Below are positions 17,273 to 25,436 of a stretch of 64,000 bases of DNA, one piece after another. The DNA is from Adhaeribacter pallidiroseus (GTDB lineage: Bacteria; Bacteroidota; Bacteroidia; Cytophagales; Hymenobacteraceae): the NCBI RefSeq assembly GCF_003340495.1, contig NZ_QASA01000001.1:2294001-2358000 (forward strand), written 5' to 3'. Within the stretch, counting starts at the first letter, position 1. The number at the start of each line of letters is the position of its first letter. Below the pieces are notes generated by a model, which worked only from the letters and a program-made list of their open reading frames with translations, did no database searches and had not been told where the DNA came from. A program made the position numbers and the translations under genes.

Positions 17273-17282
17273 GGGTAGGACG
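17273..17282 (-). promoter_or_regulatory. Late-unit element 6 (CGTCCTACCC)
   Basis: An exact copy of the ten-base element, 39 nt upstream of the ATG at 17233. A TAGC/GCTA inverted repeat lies between element and gene. Confidence 0.6.
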
Positions 17283-17405
17283 TAAGCTGCCGAAAAAGTT
17301 TTGCGGTCAAATTTTTTGTAATTGCCTTAAAATCTGCTACTTGTTTCGAAAAAGAGCTTGAAAAATGAGGTATAACGCACTGTTGACTGCGCGCCCTTTA
17401 GCGGT

Positions 17406-17419
17406 TTGGAAATTTCCAA
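17406..17419. promoter_or_regulatory. 14-bp palindrome TTGGAAATTTCCAA
   Basis: A perfect palindrome. A 12-bp version (TGGAAATTTCCA) lies at 17499-17510 and the 10-bp core at 30735-30744, all in late-region gaps. Likely a dimeric protein site. Confidence 0.5.
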
Positions 17420-17526
17420 TCAAAAAAATCAGGGATATATGAAAGGCCCTCCCGCCGCCACCAAATAGCCCTTTGCAGCTTACTAAGGCACTTTCCATTG
17501 GAAATTTCCATTATAAAAGGAGCAAC

Positions 17527-17553
17527 AAAAAAAGCGTGCAGGATCCTGTACGC
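17527..17553 (-). terminator. Terminator after large terminase gene
   Basis: On the minus strand GCGTACAG/CTGCACGC forms a stem around GATC with one mismatch and is followed by a T7 run. It ends the terminase unit. Confidence 0.75.
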
Positions 17554-17577
17554 CTTGTTATAGGGAAGTTTCTTCAG

Positions 17578-19053
17578 TTAGATGGTGTATACCAATCCAG
17601 CGAGGCTTGTTTGTACGCCGAACATGTGGGCATACTTGCGGTACACGATGTTATCGAAACAGTCAGCTAAGTGGGTAGCCCGTTCCTGTTCCATCAGCAA
17701 TCCTTCACTCTTTTTACATTTCTTCCAATCCGGTAGAATAGGTGAGTTCTGAATGGAAATTGCCAGAAACTTGCATTTGTCCTGGTGCAGTCGGATCTTA
17801 GGTAAGCGAGAGTTGGTTTCTGCCAAGAGTTCATTGATCAGGATGTGCTTCAAGCGGTGGTCCGGATCCAGGCCTTCTACCATTAAGGTAGGTTCCCAGC
17901 CATTAGCCCTCAGGGTTTCTTGAATATGGTCATAAAAGGTTTTGTTATCACCAGCGCTTTTATTATTCCCGTTTCTATCCCCGTATATCAGCACTTCTTT
18001 ACATTGGTGGCCGGCATAGTCCTCACAAAATTGTTCCGTAAGAGCTATCACGAGTGATTTATCTTCGGCTTGTTTCTTCCAAAGGGCATCCACACACCGG
18101 AACTCGCTACTGGTTTCCTGACAGACGATCATGGAAGTAAAGGCGGCATTGAAATCCCAACTGGTTTCCAGGGGCGCACTCGGTTTATAAAAGTTATTAC
18201 CCATGACCCAAATGCCGGTTTCCTCATCATACTGGTAGGAATAAGTATCAAACTTCAGGTGCCGATCTTCATTAAACGCCGGATAGAAACTATTCGGGAG
18301 TTTCTTCAGGCGTTTATTCATTACCTCTACATCAAACTCGATGCTGCTCATTTCCTGTTTGAGACCGGCGAGATAGCCTGCTCCCAATACGGCCACGTTA
18401 TCGTAAGCCGTACTCTCGAGAAAGAAATAATCTTCCGGATGCGATTTAGCATTCTCTTCCGTTTCAAACACCCACTGGCCACTCGGTAACCAGGGCACCG
18501 AAGTATAATCACAAAAACTTTGGTGCAGGTAGTGCGTGAATCGGTAGATGTTGCCCCGGATCATCGGGCGCAGCACCTTAAAAATCACTTCGCGCTTAAA
18601 TAGGGCGCTTTCATCCACGTCGCCGCCGTCGTAATTACCACCTCTCCCACTATCCGGCCGATCCATGGAAAGTACTTCGATGGTATACCCATTGATGAAG
18701 GTAATAGCATTTTCGTACTTGCGCGGAGCTTGGTAAGGCTTCATAAAATGGGCGGGTGGGCGTTGGCAAACCACGTAATGCCCTAAACCGGTTTTCTTAT
18801 CAAATTCCCGTAAGCCGCAGGCATGCCAGGCATCCATAGCGGAAGGGAGCGTTTTGGTGTAAGCCTGGTTATAAGTTAAACCAGCCAGAAAGAATTTAGC
18901 GCGGGCCAGGGCATTATAATTCAGGTAAGTGCGATGCCCGTAAACCGTAGACTTACCGGATCCTCTACCACCCACAAAACCACGTCTTTTCTGCCGGGCA
19001 CTCAGAAAACGGCGCTGTTTATCATTCACGTAGACCCTACTTACCTTCTTCAT
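17578..19053 (-). CDS. Terminase large subunit
   Basis: The packaging motor ATPase and nuclease, 491 residues. Walker A is GGRGSGKS (28-35), directly after the family-typical RRGFVGGRG start. An acidic DVDESALF segment is the likely Walker B region. The RNase H-like nuclease half shows WDFNAAFTSMIVCQ and the later acidic LIYGDRNGNNKSAGD strand. It overlaps the small-subunit gene by 17 bp, and a terminator follows the stop. Confidence 0.93.
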   Translation of the reverse strand: MKKVSRVYVNDKQRRFLSARQKRRGFVGGRGSGKSTVYGHRTYLNYNALARAKFFLAGLTYNQAYTKTLPSAMDAWHACGLREFDKKTGLGHYVVCQRPPAHFMKPYQAPRKYENAITFINGYTIEVLSMDRPDSGRGGNYDGGDVDESALFKREVIFKVLRPMIRGNIYRFTHYLHQSFCDYTSVPWLPSGQWVFETEENAKSHPEDYFFLESTAYDNVAVLGAGYLAGLKQEMSSIEFDVEVMNKRLKKLPNSFYPAFNEDRHLKFDTYSYQYDEETGIWVMGNNFYKPSAPLETSWDFNAAFTSMIVCQETSSEFRCVDALWKKQAEDKSLVIALTEQFCEDYAGHQCKEVLIYGDRNGNNKSAGDNKTFYDHIQETLRANGWEPTLMVEGLDPDHRLKHILINELLAETNSRLPKIRLHQDKCKFLAISIQNSPILPDWKKCKKSEGLLMEQERATHLADCFDNIVYRKYAHMFGVQTSLAGLVYTI

Positions 19054-19570
19054 CGTCTGCTTCCTGGTAATCGGTATCTATTGTTTCTTCTTTTTGATGG
19101 TCAATCAGCACTTGCGCATCGGTCGTAAAGATGATTTCGGTTGGTTTCACGAAATCTTGCGGATTCATAACCTGTTCGCTTACCGTGTACAAATCATAAA
19201 TTCGAGCGGCATTTTCCTGGGCCCGGATCATGGCATTGTAATCTTTTTGCTTTTGAGCCAACTTTGCGGCCCGTATAAAGTTTTCGTAGGCGATGTAGCG
19301 CATGCCATCCTTCTCCGACTTAGTTATATCGCCGAAGAGCTCAATGGTATCGCGTACTAGGCTATAAGCATAGCCGTGCGCTACCAGGCATTCTTTGGTT
19401 AGAATGGTAATAGTGCGCAAACGGGAATAGCCATTACACAGCAGAGCATTGGCCCGGCGGTATTTGGCTAGCATTTCCGTTTGCTCCGGAGTTAATGCGG
19501 CATTGCTAAGCAGATGATCCCGGTATTTATCCAGCTTATCGCCCTTTCCTAATAGTTCTGTTTTTGCCAT
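19037..19570 (-). CDS. Putative terminase small subunit
   Basis: A 177-residue, helix-rich protein that overlaps the large terminase start by 17 bp, the usual position of the DNA-recognition subunit. It has a basic N-terminal half (KYRRANALLCNGYSRLRTIT) and a highly acidic C-terminal tail that could dock to the large subunit. I chose ATG 19570 (MAKTELLG) over an upstream TTG at 19612 that would run through a 5' hairpin. Confidence 0.7.
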   Translation of the reverse strand: MAKTELLGKGDKLDKYRDHLLSNAALTPEQTEMLAKYRRANALLCNGYSRLRTITILTKECLVAHGYAYSLVRDTIELFGDITKSEKDGMRYIAYENFIRAAKLAQKQKDYNAMIRAQENAARIYDLYTVSEQVMNPQDFVKPTEIIFTTDAQVLIDHQKEETIDTDYQEADDEEGK

Positions 19571-19612
19571 ATAAAAAGCTTTGCTACGAAGGTGCAGCAA
19601 AGCTTGAGACAA

Positions 19613-19622
19613 GGGTAGGACG
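19613..19622 (-). promoter_or_regulatory. Late-unit element 5 (CGTCCTACCC) with 5' hairpin
   Basis: The exact ten-base element lies 42 nt before ATG 19570. The leader carries a 10-bp hairpin (AAGCTTTGCT/AGCAAAGCTT, 19576-19605) whose loop shares GCTACRAAGGTG with the hairpin before the endolysin gene. Confidence 0.6.
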
Positions 19623-19636
19623 AGACAGTAACGTAC

Positions 19637-19670
19637 AAAAAGGCCCAGCTACAGGGTAACCGGGCCTTTT
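19637..19670 (-). terminator. Terminator upstream of terminase unit
   Basis: AAAGGCCC/GGGCCTTT arms enclose a 12-nt loop and T-rich sequence follows on the minus strand. It ends the 20036-20824/19722-20036 unit. Confidence 0.8.
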
Positions 19671-19721
19671 AAGAACACCAATGAGTATACTATTAAGAAA
19701 ACTACGAAAAAGCTTTTATGA

Positions 19722-20036
19722 TCAATTTAAATGAATTTTGGGCACCGGTATGTGGTAGAACTCCGACTTTTTGCGCGCATTCACGTACCGGTCAATTTCT
19801 GCCTGGGCCTTCTTACAAGTAACTTCCATAATCACCGGATCTTGGATTTGGTGCGGCCACAGATCACAATAGAATCTAAATTCATCTATTGGCTCGGTAC
19901 CTGGTCCGGCATCAATTCGCAACACGGATTTACCATCAAAGCCATTTTGAAACCAAATATTATAGTTCTTACCATTAAAAAAATCCCGGATGAATTGTTG
20001 CGACTCGAACGCCGGTTTTCTCTGTTCCTCTGCCAT
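19722..20036 (-). CDS. Small phage protein, unknown
   Basis: A 104-residue acidic protein (EEQRKPAFESQQFIRDFF; NGFDGKSVLRIDAGPGTEPI) with no family I recognise. Its start overlaps the end of the coiled-coil gene by one base, and it is followed by a terminator. Confidence 0.65.
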   Translation of the reverse strand: MAEEQRKPAFESQQFIRDFFNGKNYNIWFQNGFDGKSVLRIDAGPGTEPIDEFRFYCDLWPHQIQDPVIMEVTCKKAQAEIDRYVNARKKSEFYHIPVPKIHLN

Positions 20037-20824
20037 TAACCTACAAGTTTGATTTTGGCTTCAACTGCGTTTAGCTCTATTTCCAGTTTCGCCAATTTTT
20101 CCTGCTTGGTAACATCATCCGGTTTGGCTTCTAAGGCTTTTTTGGCTTTGCTCACGCTACTACGAAGGCGGTTACGTACCTCAATTAGGGTGGCTTTGTC
20201 CTCGGTATTTTCGGCATTGGGTACCGGTTCCGCTTCCGGAAATTTACCGTGTTCCTGAAAGTATTGCTTAGCCTGAGCGAGCTGGTTATAATGCTCCTGC
20301 TTATCCGCAATCGCTTTTACAGTTTGGGCCCTTTCTTCATCCGTAGCCAGATCAGCCAAGGTATTCGACAGCATCGCCTTTTCGTTAAAGAGGCTTTGCA
20401 TTTTTTTGTCTACTTCTTCCAACGATAAGGTGCGATTCTCCTGGTCAATGGTTTGGAGAGCTGCCAGCGTACCGGCATCCACTTTTTCCGGTTCTTTCGG
20501 TGGCTCTGGATTTTGACCAGTGGCCGGGGTACCTGGTGGAAAGTTAGGAACGGGTTGCTCCAATTTTAGCGGCTCCTGGTTCAACTGGTTTGCTTCATCA
20601 ATAGCCACAAAGGAAATTTGGGGGTTCTCATTAGCCTCTGCCTCAATTCGGGCAGTTGCGTAAATCTTTCCGAGTTCGTAAGCAAGCTTGGCGGTATTGG
20701 CATTATTTTCCTTGCGGCGGAGGTTACTTACTAGGGTGCGGTTTTTGGTGGCTTTCTCTAAAAGTAGGATTCCTTCTTGATAGTCTTTAGTTTCGGAATC
20801 AAGCCACAACTTGATTTTATCCAT
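20036..20824 (-). CDS. Coiled-coil phage protein, unknown
   Basis: A protein of about 262 residues rich in Glu, Lys, Ala and Gln, with predicted coiled coils in the N-terminal third and from about residue 125 to the end, joined by a proline-rich linker (PVPNFPPGTPATGQNPEPPK). I place the start at ATG 20824 (MDKIKLWLDSE); the ATG at 20875 would run back toward the terminator. Position between capsid and terminase genes suggests a morphogenesis or scaffold role, but this is inference. Confidence 0.65.
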   Translation of the reverse strand: MDKIKLWLDSETKDYQEGILLLEKATKNRTLVSNLRRKENNANTAKLAYELGKIYATARIEAEANENPQISFVAIDEANQLNQEPLKLEQPVPNFPPGTPATGQNPEPPKEPEKVDAGTLAALQTIDQENRTLSLEEVDKKMQSLFNEKAMLSNTLADLATDEERAQTVKAIADKQEHYNQLAQAKQYFQEHGKFPEAEPVPNAENTEDKATLIEVRNRLRSSVSKAKKALEAKPDDVTKQEKLAKLEIELNAVEAKIKLVG

Positions 20825-20881
20825 TTTTGGCGGTTTGATTGCTATACAGACAAATCTACCAGAAATTACGTGCAACGCAAC

Positions 20882-20917
20882 AAAAAAAAATCCTTAACCT
20901 TACGGGGTTAGGGATTA
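20882..20917 (-). terminator. Intrinsic terminator inside the leader of the coiled-coil gene
   Basis: On the minus strand AATCCCTAACC/GGTTAAGGATT encloses a short loop and is followed by nine T. It lies between the late element at 20924 and the gene start at 20824, so it can act as an attenuator. Confidence 0.8.
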
Positions 20918-20923
20918 AGATTT

Positions 20924-20933
20924 AAGTAGGGCG
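20924..20933 (-). promoter_or_regulatory. Late-unit element 4 (CGCCCTACTT variant)
   Basis: CGCCCTACTT on the minus strand is identical to the copy at 35460-35469. It lies 99 nt before ATG 20824, with a terminator between. Confidence 0.5.
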
Positions 20934-21027
20934 GCTCTTTGCCTATCGGGTCGCTAATCTGCTATTGGGGCATACTGAATCTCGTGTCAGTCCTGGTGCT
21001 AGATGCTCGTTAGGGCGAAAGAGCCGT
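20931..21027 (-). ncRNA. Candidate structured RNA downstream of capsid/tail-tube unit
   Basis: The outer arms CGGCTCTTT and AAAGAGCCG at the two ends pair over about 95 nt. Inside, ACTGA/TCAGT forms a second hairpin, with further CTAA/TTAG pairing. No ORF fits. It sits between the stop of the 21037 gene and the late element. It could be a stable 3' end, a regulatory leader or a packaging RNA; only the inverted repeats are directly visible. Confidence 0.4.
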
Positions 21028-21036
21028 TGGGCTTAC

Positions 21037-21708
21037 TTAAACTACGGCCGGAGCTTCCGATTCCAGTTCTCCATCGTAAAACAACGGCGGGTGGTTGGTA
21101 CCCACGGTAAACTTATAATCGCCACCGTTTTTATCATTGTATTTTTTGCCGGATTTGTAGTCAATATCAAATTTCATCGGGCGCTTTTGGGAACCACCGA
21201 TCATTACTTTATCGTCCGGCGTTTTTACCGCCACGACAAATTTGCCATTCAAGGCGTTGGCCACTACTTCCGCGATTTCTTCGTTCATCCGTGGAATGTA
21301 CACGCCGGTTTCCTGGCTGAAAGTTTGGCTGCCGGCTTCTCCTTCGGATTTGAATGTTATCTCGCCGGTATCTTCGGCAAAGTCCCACTTAGCCCATTTC
21401 TTGCCGGTTTTAAGCACTATATCGCCATCCAGAACTACTTTAGAGCCTGCTTTAAAGCCAGGCCAGGTTAAAATATCGCGTTTCAAAACAACGTACAGTT
21501 CGTACAAGCCGCCGGTGTTAGCGCCGCACTCATCTTCTTTGATGGATGCTACCGAAATACAAGTAGCCAGAACCATTGAAGTAGAAGAAGCTAAGCCGAG
21601 GGCTTCGCTCACGCCTAAATGGGTGAGGCCGTGGGTTTCGGTGAAAAATACCAAGCCTAATACAGTTAAGGCTACGGTGAACAAGGTTTTAAATATTTTA
21701 GGTATCAT
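21037..21708 (-). CDS. Tail-tube-like structural protein with hydrophobic N-terminus
   Basis: A 223-residue protein. Residues from about 60 to the end (CGANTGGLYELYVV; DGDIVLKTGKKWAKWDFAED; FTVGTNHPPLFYDGE) align throughout with the 208-residue product of 29353-29979, so the two are paralogues. The beta-rich content and position after the capsid gene suggest a major tail tube role. The first 57 residues are odd: they include a membrane-like segment (FKTLFTVALTVLGLVFF) and a second hydrophobic stretch absent from the paralogue. The start could be internal, or an upstream reading frame may be fused. Confidence 0.7.
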   Translation of the reverse strand: MIPKIFKTLFTVALTVLGLVFFTETHGLTHLGVSEALGLASSTSMVLATCISVASIKEDECGANTGGLYELYVVLKRDILTWPGFKAGSKVVLDGDIVLKTGKKWAKWDFAEDTGEITFKSEGEAGSQTFSQETGVYIPRMNEEIAEVVANALNGKFVVAVKTPDDKVMIGGSQKRPMKFDIDYKSGKKYNDKNGGDYKFTVGTNHPPLFYDGELESEAPAVV

Positions 21709-21748
21709 GCCTATGGATTGATTAAAGGATTTTTCGATTGTTTAAATT

Positions 21749-21773
21749 GTGGCTGGCCTTACGGGGCCAGCCA
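21749..21773. terminator. Hairpin between capsid and tail-tube-like genes
   Basis: TGGCTGGCC/GGCCAGCCA encloses TTACGG; no T-run follows on the minus strand. It may moderate read-through or protect the capsid mRNA. Confidence 0.5.
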
Positions 21774-21799
21774 CTAGGGGTAAAAAATTGCGGGTTATA

Positions 21800-22756
21800 C
21801 TATTCTTGGTCGTTGGTCCAAACTAAAGCACCTACCCCAAATTCGGGAGCGCACTCGAAATCCATCAGAACGTGAATGTTTCTTTTCTCTTTCTCAATAA
21901 TGATGGAGTTAACATTGGCTAAGTTGTTAGCTAACCAGAAAATGTTTACTTCCGGAGTGATGATAATCCGGTTAGAACCAGCCATAGAAGGCTCGGCAAT
22001 AAAACGGATATTAGAACCTTCAATACCAGATTTCTTGAACTCGGTATTGTATGGCAGGCTACCGTGGGTAATTTGGTAATCTTCCATGTAAGCCTCTATT
22101 TTGCTAGGAGCCGCCAAGCAAATTAATGGCTGGTCACGGTATTCTTCAGCTACCAATTTCTTAACGCCTTTGAATTGCTCCAGAGCGTTCGTTTCGGTAA
22201 TCGGGGCACCGGCAAAAATGTTAGCAGCAGGTACTTCGCCGGCTGTAATCATTGCTTTTAAAATGGTTAAATAACCATTCATGGTGTCAGCAGCAGCCGT
22301 TCCGGTTGGATTGTGAACGCCTTTGTAAACTGCTTTCAAACGCAGATCAGCTTGCGCTTTTTCTACAATTTTACCCATGAAGAAAGATTCAAAAGGCAAA
22401 TCGTAAGGAGAGCTTTTAGCCGCAGCCTTGGCAATTTCACCCAGGTAAGATTTCCAGATACGGTCAATGTCGCTTTGCTTGAAAGTTAAATCCACTTTAC
22501 AAGGGCGTACTTTACCAATCCGGGCTTTGAATTTAAACCCACCTTTGGGGTTGAAATCATCTTTGCCACCTGGTTGCAGCACTTCGCCGATTACTAATTC
22601 CGTAAGTGATATTTCATCATTACCGATTAACAATTGCGCATAAGAAAGAAAAGACATTCCATCAATTAATAACTTGGTTAGGATTGAGGAACTGTTAGAC
22701 AAGCTATATGCTTTTAGCTTGTCCGGTAAGGCTGAAAAATCAATTACATCTGCCAT
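21800..22756 (-). CDS. Major capsid protein
   Basis: A 318-residue protein in the position expected for the capsid, after the S49 protease-scaffold gene. Features consistent with an HK97-type coat protein are the mixed alpha/beta content, the conserved middle PLICLAAPSKIEAYMEDYQ and TEFKKSGIEGSNIRFIAEP, and the C-terminal strand IITPEVNIFWLANNLANVN. The N-terminal 60 residues have a helical delta-like region. It probably self-assembles on the scaffold domain of the preceding product. Identity rests on context and overall look, not on a unique motif. Confidence 0.8.
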   Translation of the reverse strand: MADVIDFSALPDKLKAYSLSNSSSILTKLLIDGMSFLSYAQLLIGNDEISLTELVIGEVLQPGGKDDFNPKGGFKFKARIGKVRPCKVDLTFKQSDIDRIWKSYLGEIAKAAAKSSPYDLPFESFFMGKIVEKAQADLRLKAVYKGVHNPTGTAAADTMNGYLTILKAMITAGEVPAANIFAGAPITETNALEQFKGVKKLVAEEYRDQPLICLAAPSKIEAYMEDYQITHGSLPYNTEFKKSGIEGSNIRFIAEPSMAGSNRIIITPEVNIFWLANNLANVNSIIIEKEKRNIHVLMDFECAPEFGVGALVWTNDQE

Positions 22757-22826
22757 AAAAATTTTGAATAAGGGATTGAAAAATTGTTTTAGGGTTTAGG
22801 GTTTGTTTTAGGGTGTTGTGGGCTTA

Positions 22827-24182
22827 TTACTTTTGGGCTAATTCTGCTTTGTATTTGTCGGCTTCCAATTCCCACGGTGCTTTCGGGGCAGCATCGGCAA
22901 CCGGATTGGTTAGCGTATCTTCCGCTTTCGCTCCGGGCTTGGCGGCGTTGGCTTTCCATTGTTCCAGTGTGGTAAGTTTGGCTTGTAAATCAGCTTTATC
23001 GGTGGTAAGAGCTGTTTTCTCGCCGGTTAAAGTGGCAATAGTGGCTTCTAAGCCTGCAACTTTATCCAAGGCGGCATCCCGTTCTGTTTCCAGAGCAGCA
23101 AGCGCACTTTCGGCGGCCTGGGCCTGTACATCGGTTAAATCGGCATCAGCCGTTACTTGATCAACTACCGCTTCGGTAGTGGCATCTACTTCTGTACCTT
23201 CGACAGCAGCAGATGGGGCCAGACCTAAAAGGCTCGCCAGTTTGGGAAATTTTAGCATATCAGATTTTTGAGAATTATTTGAATTTTGAGATTGTGCGGG
23301 GGTTTTAGCCAGTTTAGCGGCCCGGGAAACGGCATCTTGTAAAGAGCCTACTTTGTCTACCAAGCCTAATTTGATAGCATCTTTGCCGTTGTAAACTTTA
23401 GCCGTGAATACTTCCTCGGAAGTAATTTTTGCGCCACGACCGGCTTTCACGGTACTAATAAAAGTATCGTTGATGGAATTTAAATCGGCTTTAAAATCGG
23501 CAATGGCTTCTTCGGAAAGGGGCTCGGTGCTGTTTCCTTTTACTTTATCGGTGCTGCGATCAGCGGTGATATAAGTAACTTTCACGCCTTGCGCTTCCAG
23601 GTTTTTGCTTATATCCATGTGTTTTATCAGCGTTCCAATGGAACCGGCCCAAGCGGTCGTTCTCGAGGAAATGAAAATTTCGCTGGTTTGCGAAATGGCC
23701 CAATAAGCGGCACTGGCAGCTAGTCCATCCACGTACCCTACAATGGGTTTGGCGCTGGCACTAATAGCAGCTCCCAGAGCTTCCGTACCATCCACGGCCC
23801 CACCGGGAGAATCTACCAGCAGAACCATTGCGGAAATGCTGGCGTCGGCATTGGCTTGTTCTACCCAGGCAATAACATCTTTAGAGCCATAAGCACACAT
23901 ATTGCCGTTTTTCATCACCGGACCAACCAAAGGAATCACGGCTACCCGTTGTTCCTGGCTGGCGGCGCTGCGGCCGGCGGCAGCTTCAAAAGAAAGAATA
24001 GAACAACCAATCTCACCGGCCCCAATAACAGCTACCTGCATCGTAGGGCGCATGGACTTTGCTTTTTCTAAGGCGGCTACATCGGCAGAACCACTCGAAA
24101 ACATTTTAGAAATAATGCTTTCGTGTTGCGCTACGTACCGTGGGTCTATGGCCCAAACTGATTGTTCTAGTAATTCGATCAT
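22827..24182 (-). CDS. Prohead protease (S49/SppA-like) fused to scaffold domain
   Basis: A Ser/Lys peptidase of family S49 that matures the capsid. The N-terminal half (to about residue 255) has the ClpP/SppA fold: IPLVGPVMKNGN, VLLVDSPGGAVDG, the catalytic serine in VDGLAASAAYW, AGSIGTLIKHMD, and the lysine in STDKVKGNSTEP. The C-terminal 150 residues form an Ala/Glu-rich coiled coil, like a capsid scaffold. An internal ATG (MLKFPKLASLLGL, about 23258) lies at the junction and could yield free scaffold, as lambda C/Nu3 does. I chose ATG 24182; an in-frame GTG at 24209 is an alternative. Confidence 0.88.
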   Translation of the reverse strand: MIELLEQSVWAIDPRYVAQHESIISKMFSSGSADVAALEKAKSMRPTMQVAVIGAGEIGCSILSFEAAAGRSAASQEQRVAVIPLVGPVMKNGNMCAYGSKDVIAWVEQANADASISAMVLLVDSPGGAVDGTEALGAAISASAKPIVGYVDGLAASAAYWAISQTSEIFISSRTTAWAGSIGTLIKHMDISKNLEAQGVKVTYITADRSTDKVKGNSTEPLSEEAIADFKADLNSINDTFISTVKAGRGAKITSEEVFTAKVYNGKDAIKLGLVDKVGSLQDAVSRAAKLAKTPAQSQNSNNSQKSDMLKFPKLASLLGLAPSAAVEGTEVDATTEAVVDQVTADADLTDVQAQAAESALAALETERDAALDKVAGLEATIATLTGEKTALTTDKADLQAKLTTLEQWKANAAKPGAKAEDTLTNPVADAAPKAPWELEADKYKAELAQK

Positions 24183-24257
24183 TTTCTTTGCTACTTGGCC
24201 GAAAGGCACTTGCCATTCGTTAAAAAGTAAGCAAAGATGGTAGGCGGGAATGCCCGA

Positions 24258-24267
24258 AAGTAGGACG
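24258..24267 (-). promoter_or_regulatory. Late-unit element 3 (CGTCCTACTT)
   Basis: A one- or two-base variant of the late element, 75 nt before ATG 24182, just beyond the stop of the upstream amidase-like gene. A CGGG/CCCG hairpin follows it. Confidence 0.55.
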
Positions 24268-24273
24268 GGAAAG

Positions 24274-24744
24274 TTAAGCTGGTTTCGCGGTTAAATAGGC
24301 TTCTATCGACTGGGGGGTTGCTTCCCACCAATTCGGGATTTGGTAGACCAAGGCAATAAATTCAAAGCAATAAAGGCGTTTGGCTCCGGCTCCGGCTCGC
24401 CGGCCAAACCACTTGTTAAATAATTTGCGCCAAACGTGATTGACGCAACTCCAGTAATCGTAAGGCAAACCTTCGTAGGCGAGTACCTGGGCTAAATCAC
24501 AGGATCCACTTAACAATTTTACTTCCCGCGGGAGTTGCTTACACCAGTCCGCGTAAGGTGTGCGCTGGAGGGTGGTGCCGCCTTTGGCTTCTACGATAAA
24601 TACTTGATCAGCAATCACGGCCACAAAAACGGCGTGGTTCCAGTTAGAACCAAGTACTTGCCGAATGGCAAATGCTTCCAGAGAGTACTTGGTATGGCAC
24701 AGCAATACGTTACCGGTTTTCAGACTACTACTATTCGGGTACAT
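24274..24744 (-). CDS. Permuted NlpC/P60-like (YiiX-type) cysteine hydrolase
   Basis: A 156-residue protein with the look of the YiiX/permuted papain-like family. The N-terminal GNVLLCHTK strand is followed by the histidine block WNHAVFVAVI, and a nucleophile cysteine lies late in AKRLYCFEFIALVY. Such enzymes cleave amide bonds in peptidoglycan or lipids. It overlaps the 236-residue gene by 25 bp and ends the tail-fibre/lysis unit. A role in cell-wall penetration at the tail tip is plausible. Confidence 0.6.
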   Translation of the reverse strand: MYPNSSSLKTGNVLLCHTKYSLEAFAIRQVLGSNWNHAVFVAVIADQVFIVEAKGGTTLQRTPYADWCKQLPREVKLLSGSCDLAQVLAYEGLPYDYWSCVNHVWRKLFNKWFGRRAGAGAKRLYCFEFIALVYQIPNWWEATPQSIEAYLTAKPA

Positions 24745-25430
24745 GGCATGGAGCTGGCAGTAGTTACAAAAAGTAGATAAGTGCCTTTGGGTACATTTTC
24801 AAAGACATTGGAAGTTTGCACCTGGTAGTCGCCTAATTTATACAGTACCATTTCGGCGGCGGCTCCATCGTGGGCGCTAACGGTTACGGTGGCGGTATAA
24901 GAATAAACCGGCTCAACGGCGGGCACGTAGGGCGTTAACTCATAATGGGTTTCTTCGTCAAAGGTCGGCAGAATGGCCGGGGTTCCCTCACTCACCAGAA
25001 ATTGCGGATTGGGTTCTACCTGGTGCGTAAAGCTAAGCGGCGGGTAGAAATTTCCATCCGAGCCATAAATACCGTAGCTGAAGCCGTACACATCAATTAA
25101 AAGGCCGTTTACCTGCATTTTATCCAATCGCTCGCCGATCGGCTCCCCTAACTTTAAAGTGAGGTAATAGAAGTACGCCTGGTTCTCCTGGGTAATGGCA
25201 TTAAATTTTTTCTGCTCCTGCTTAATAATCGAATCGTTGGCCGCTAAGTGCTGTACCACGTATTCTACTTCCACGGCTCCCCGGTTGGCGGCGGCAATAC
25301 CCAAAAGAATATACCGCTTCCGGATGCCTAATTCCGGCTCGGTTACAATGACTTGCCAGTTACCGGTATAATCAGCCGGTACTATTTCAAAGGAGTTAAG
25401 GGCGTAAGCAAAAGTTAAAGAACTGGTCAT
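24720..25430 (-). CDS. Tail-associated protein, unknown
   Basis: A 236-residue beta-rich protein (LTFAYALNSFEIVPADYTGN; YSYTATVTVSAHDGAAAEMV) that looks like one or two Ig-like or fibre-attachment domains. It lies 6 bp after the 794-residue spike-like gene. I do not recognise the family; membership of the adsorption apparatus is inferred from position. Confidence 0.65.
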   Translation of the reverse strand: MTSSLTFAYALNSFEIVPADYTGNWQVIVTEPELGIRKRYILLGIAAANRGAVEVEYVVQHLAANDSIIKQEQKKFNAITQENQAYFYYLTLKLGEPIGERLDKMQVNGLLIDVYGFSYGIYGSDGNFYPPLSFTHQVEPNPQFLVSEGTPAILPTFDEETHYELTPYVPAVEPVYSYTATVTVSAHDGAAAEMVLYKLGDYQVQTSNVFENVPKGTYLLFVTTASSMPCTRIVVV

Positions 25431-25436
25431 AATTTC

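Larger units (their letters stand above)
17234..17577. promoter_or_regulatory. 344-bp regulatory gap between terminase and portal units
   Basis: No gene is seen. Reading leftward it holds a terminator at 17527-17553, palindromes at 17492-17510 and 17406-17419 built on GGAAATTTCC, and the late element at 17273-17282, then the portal unit. Confidence 0.6.
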
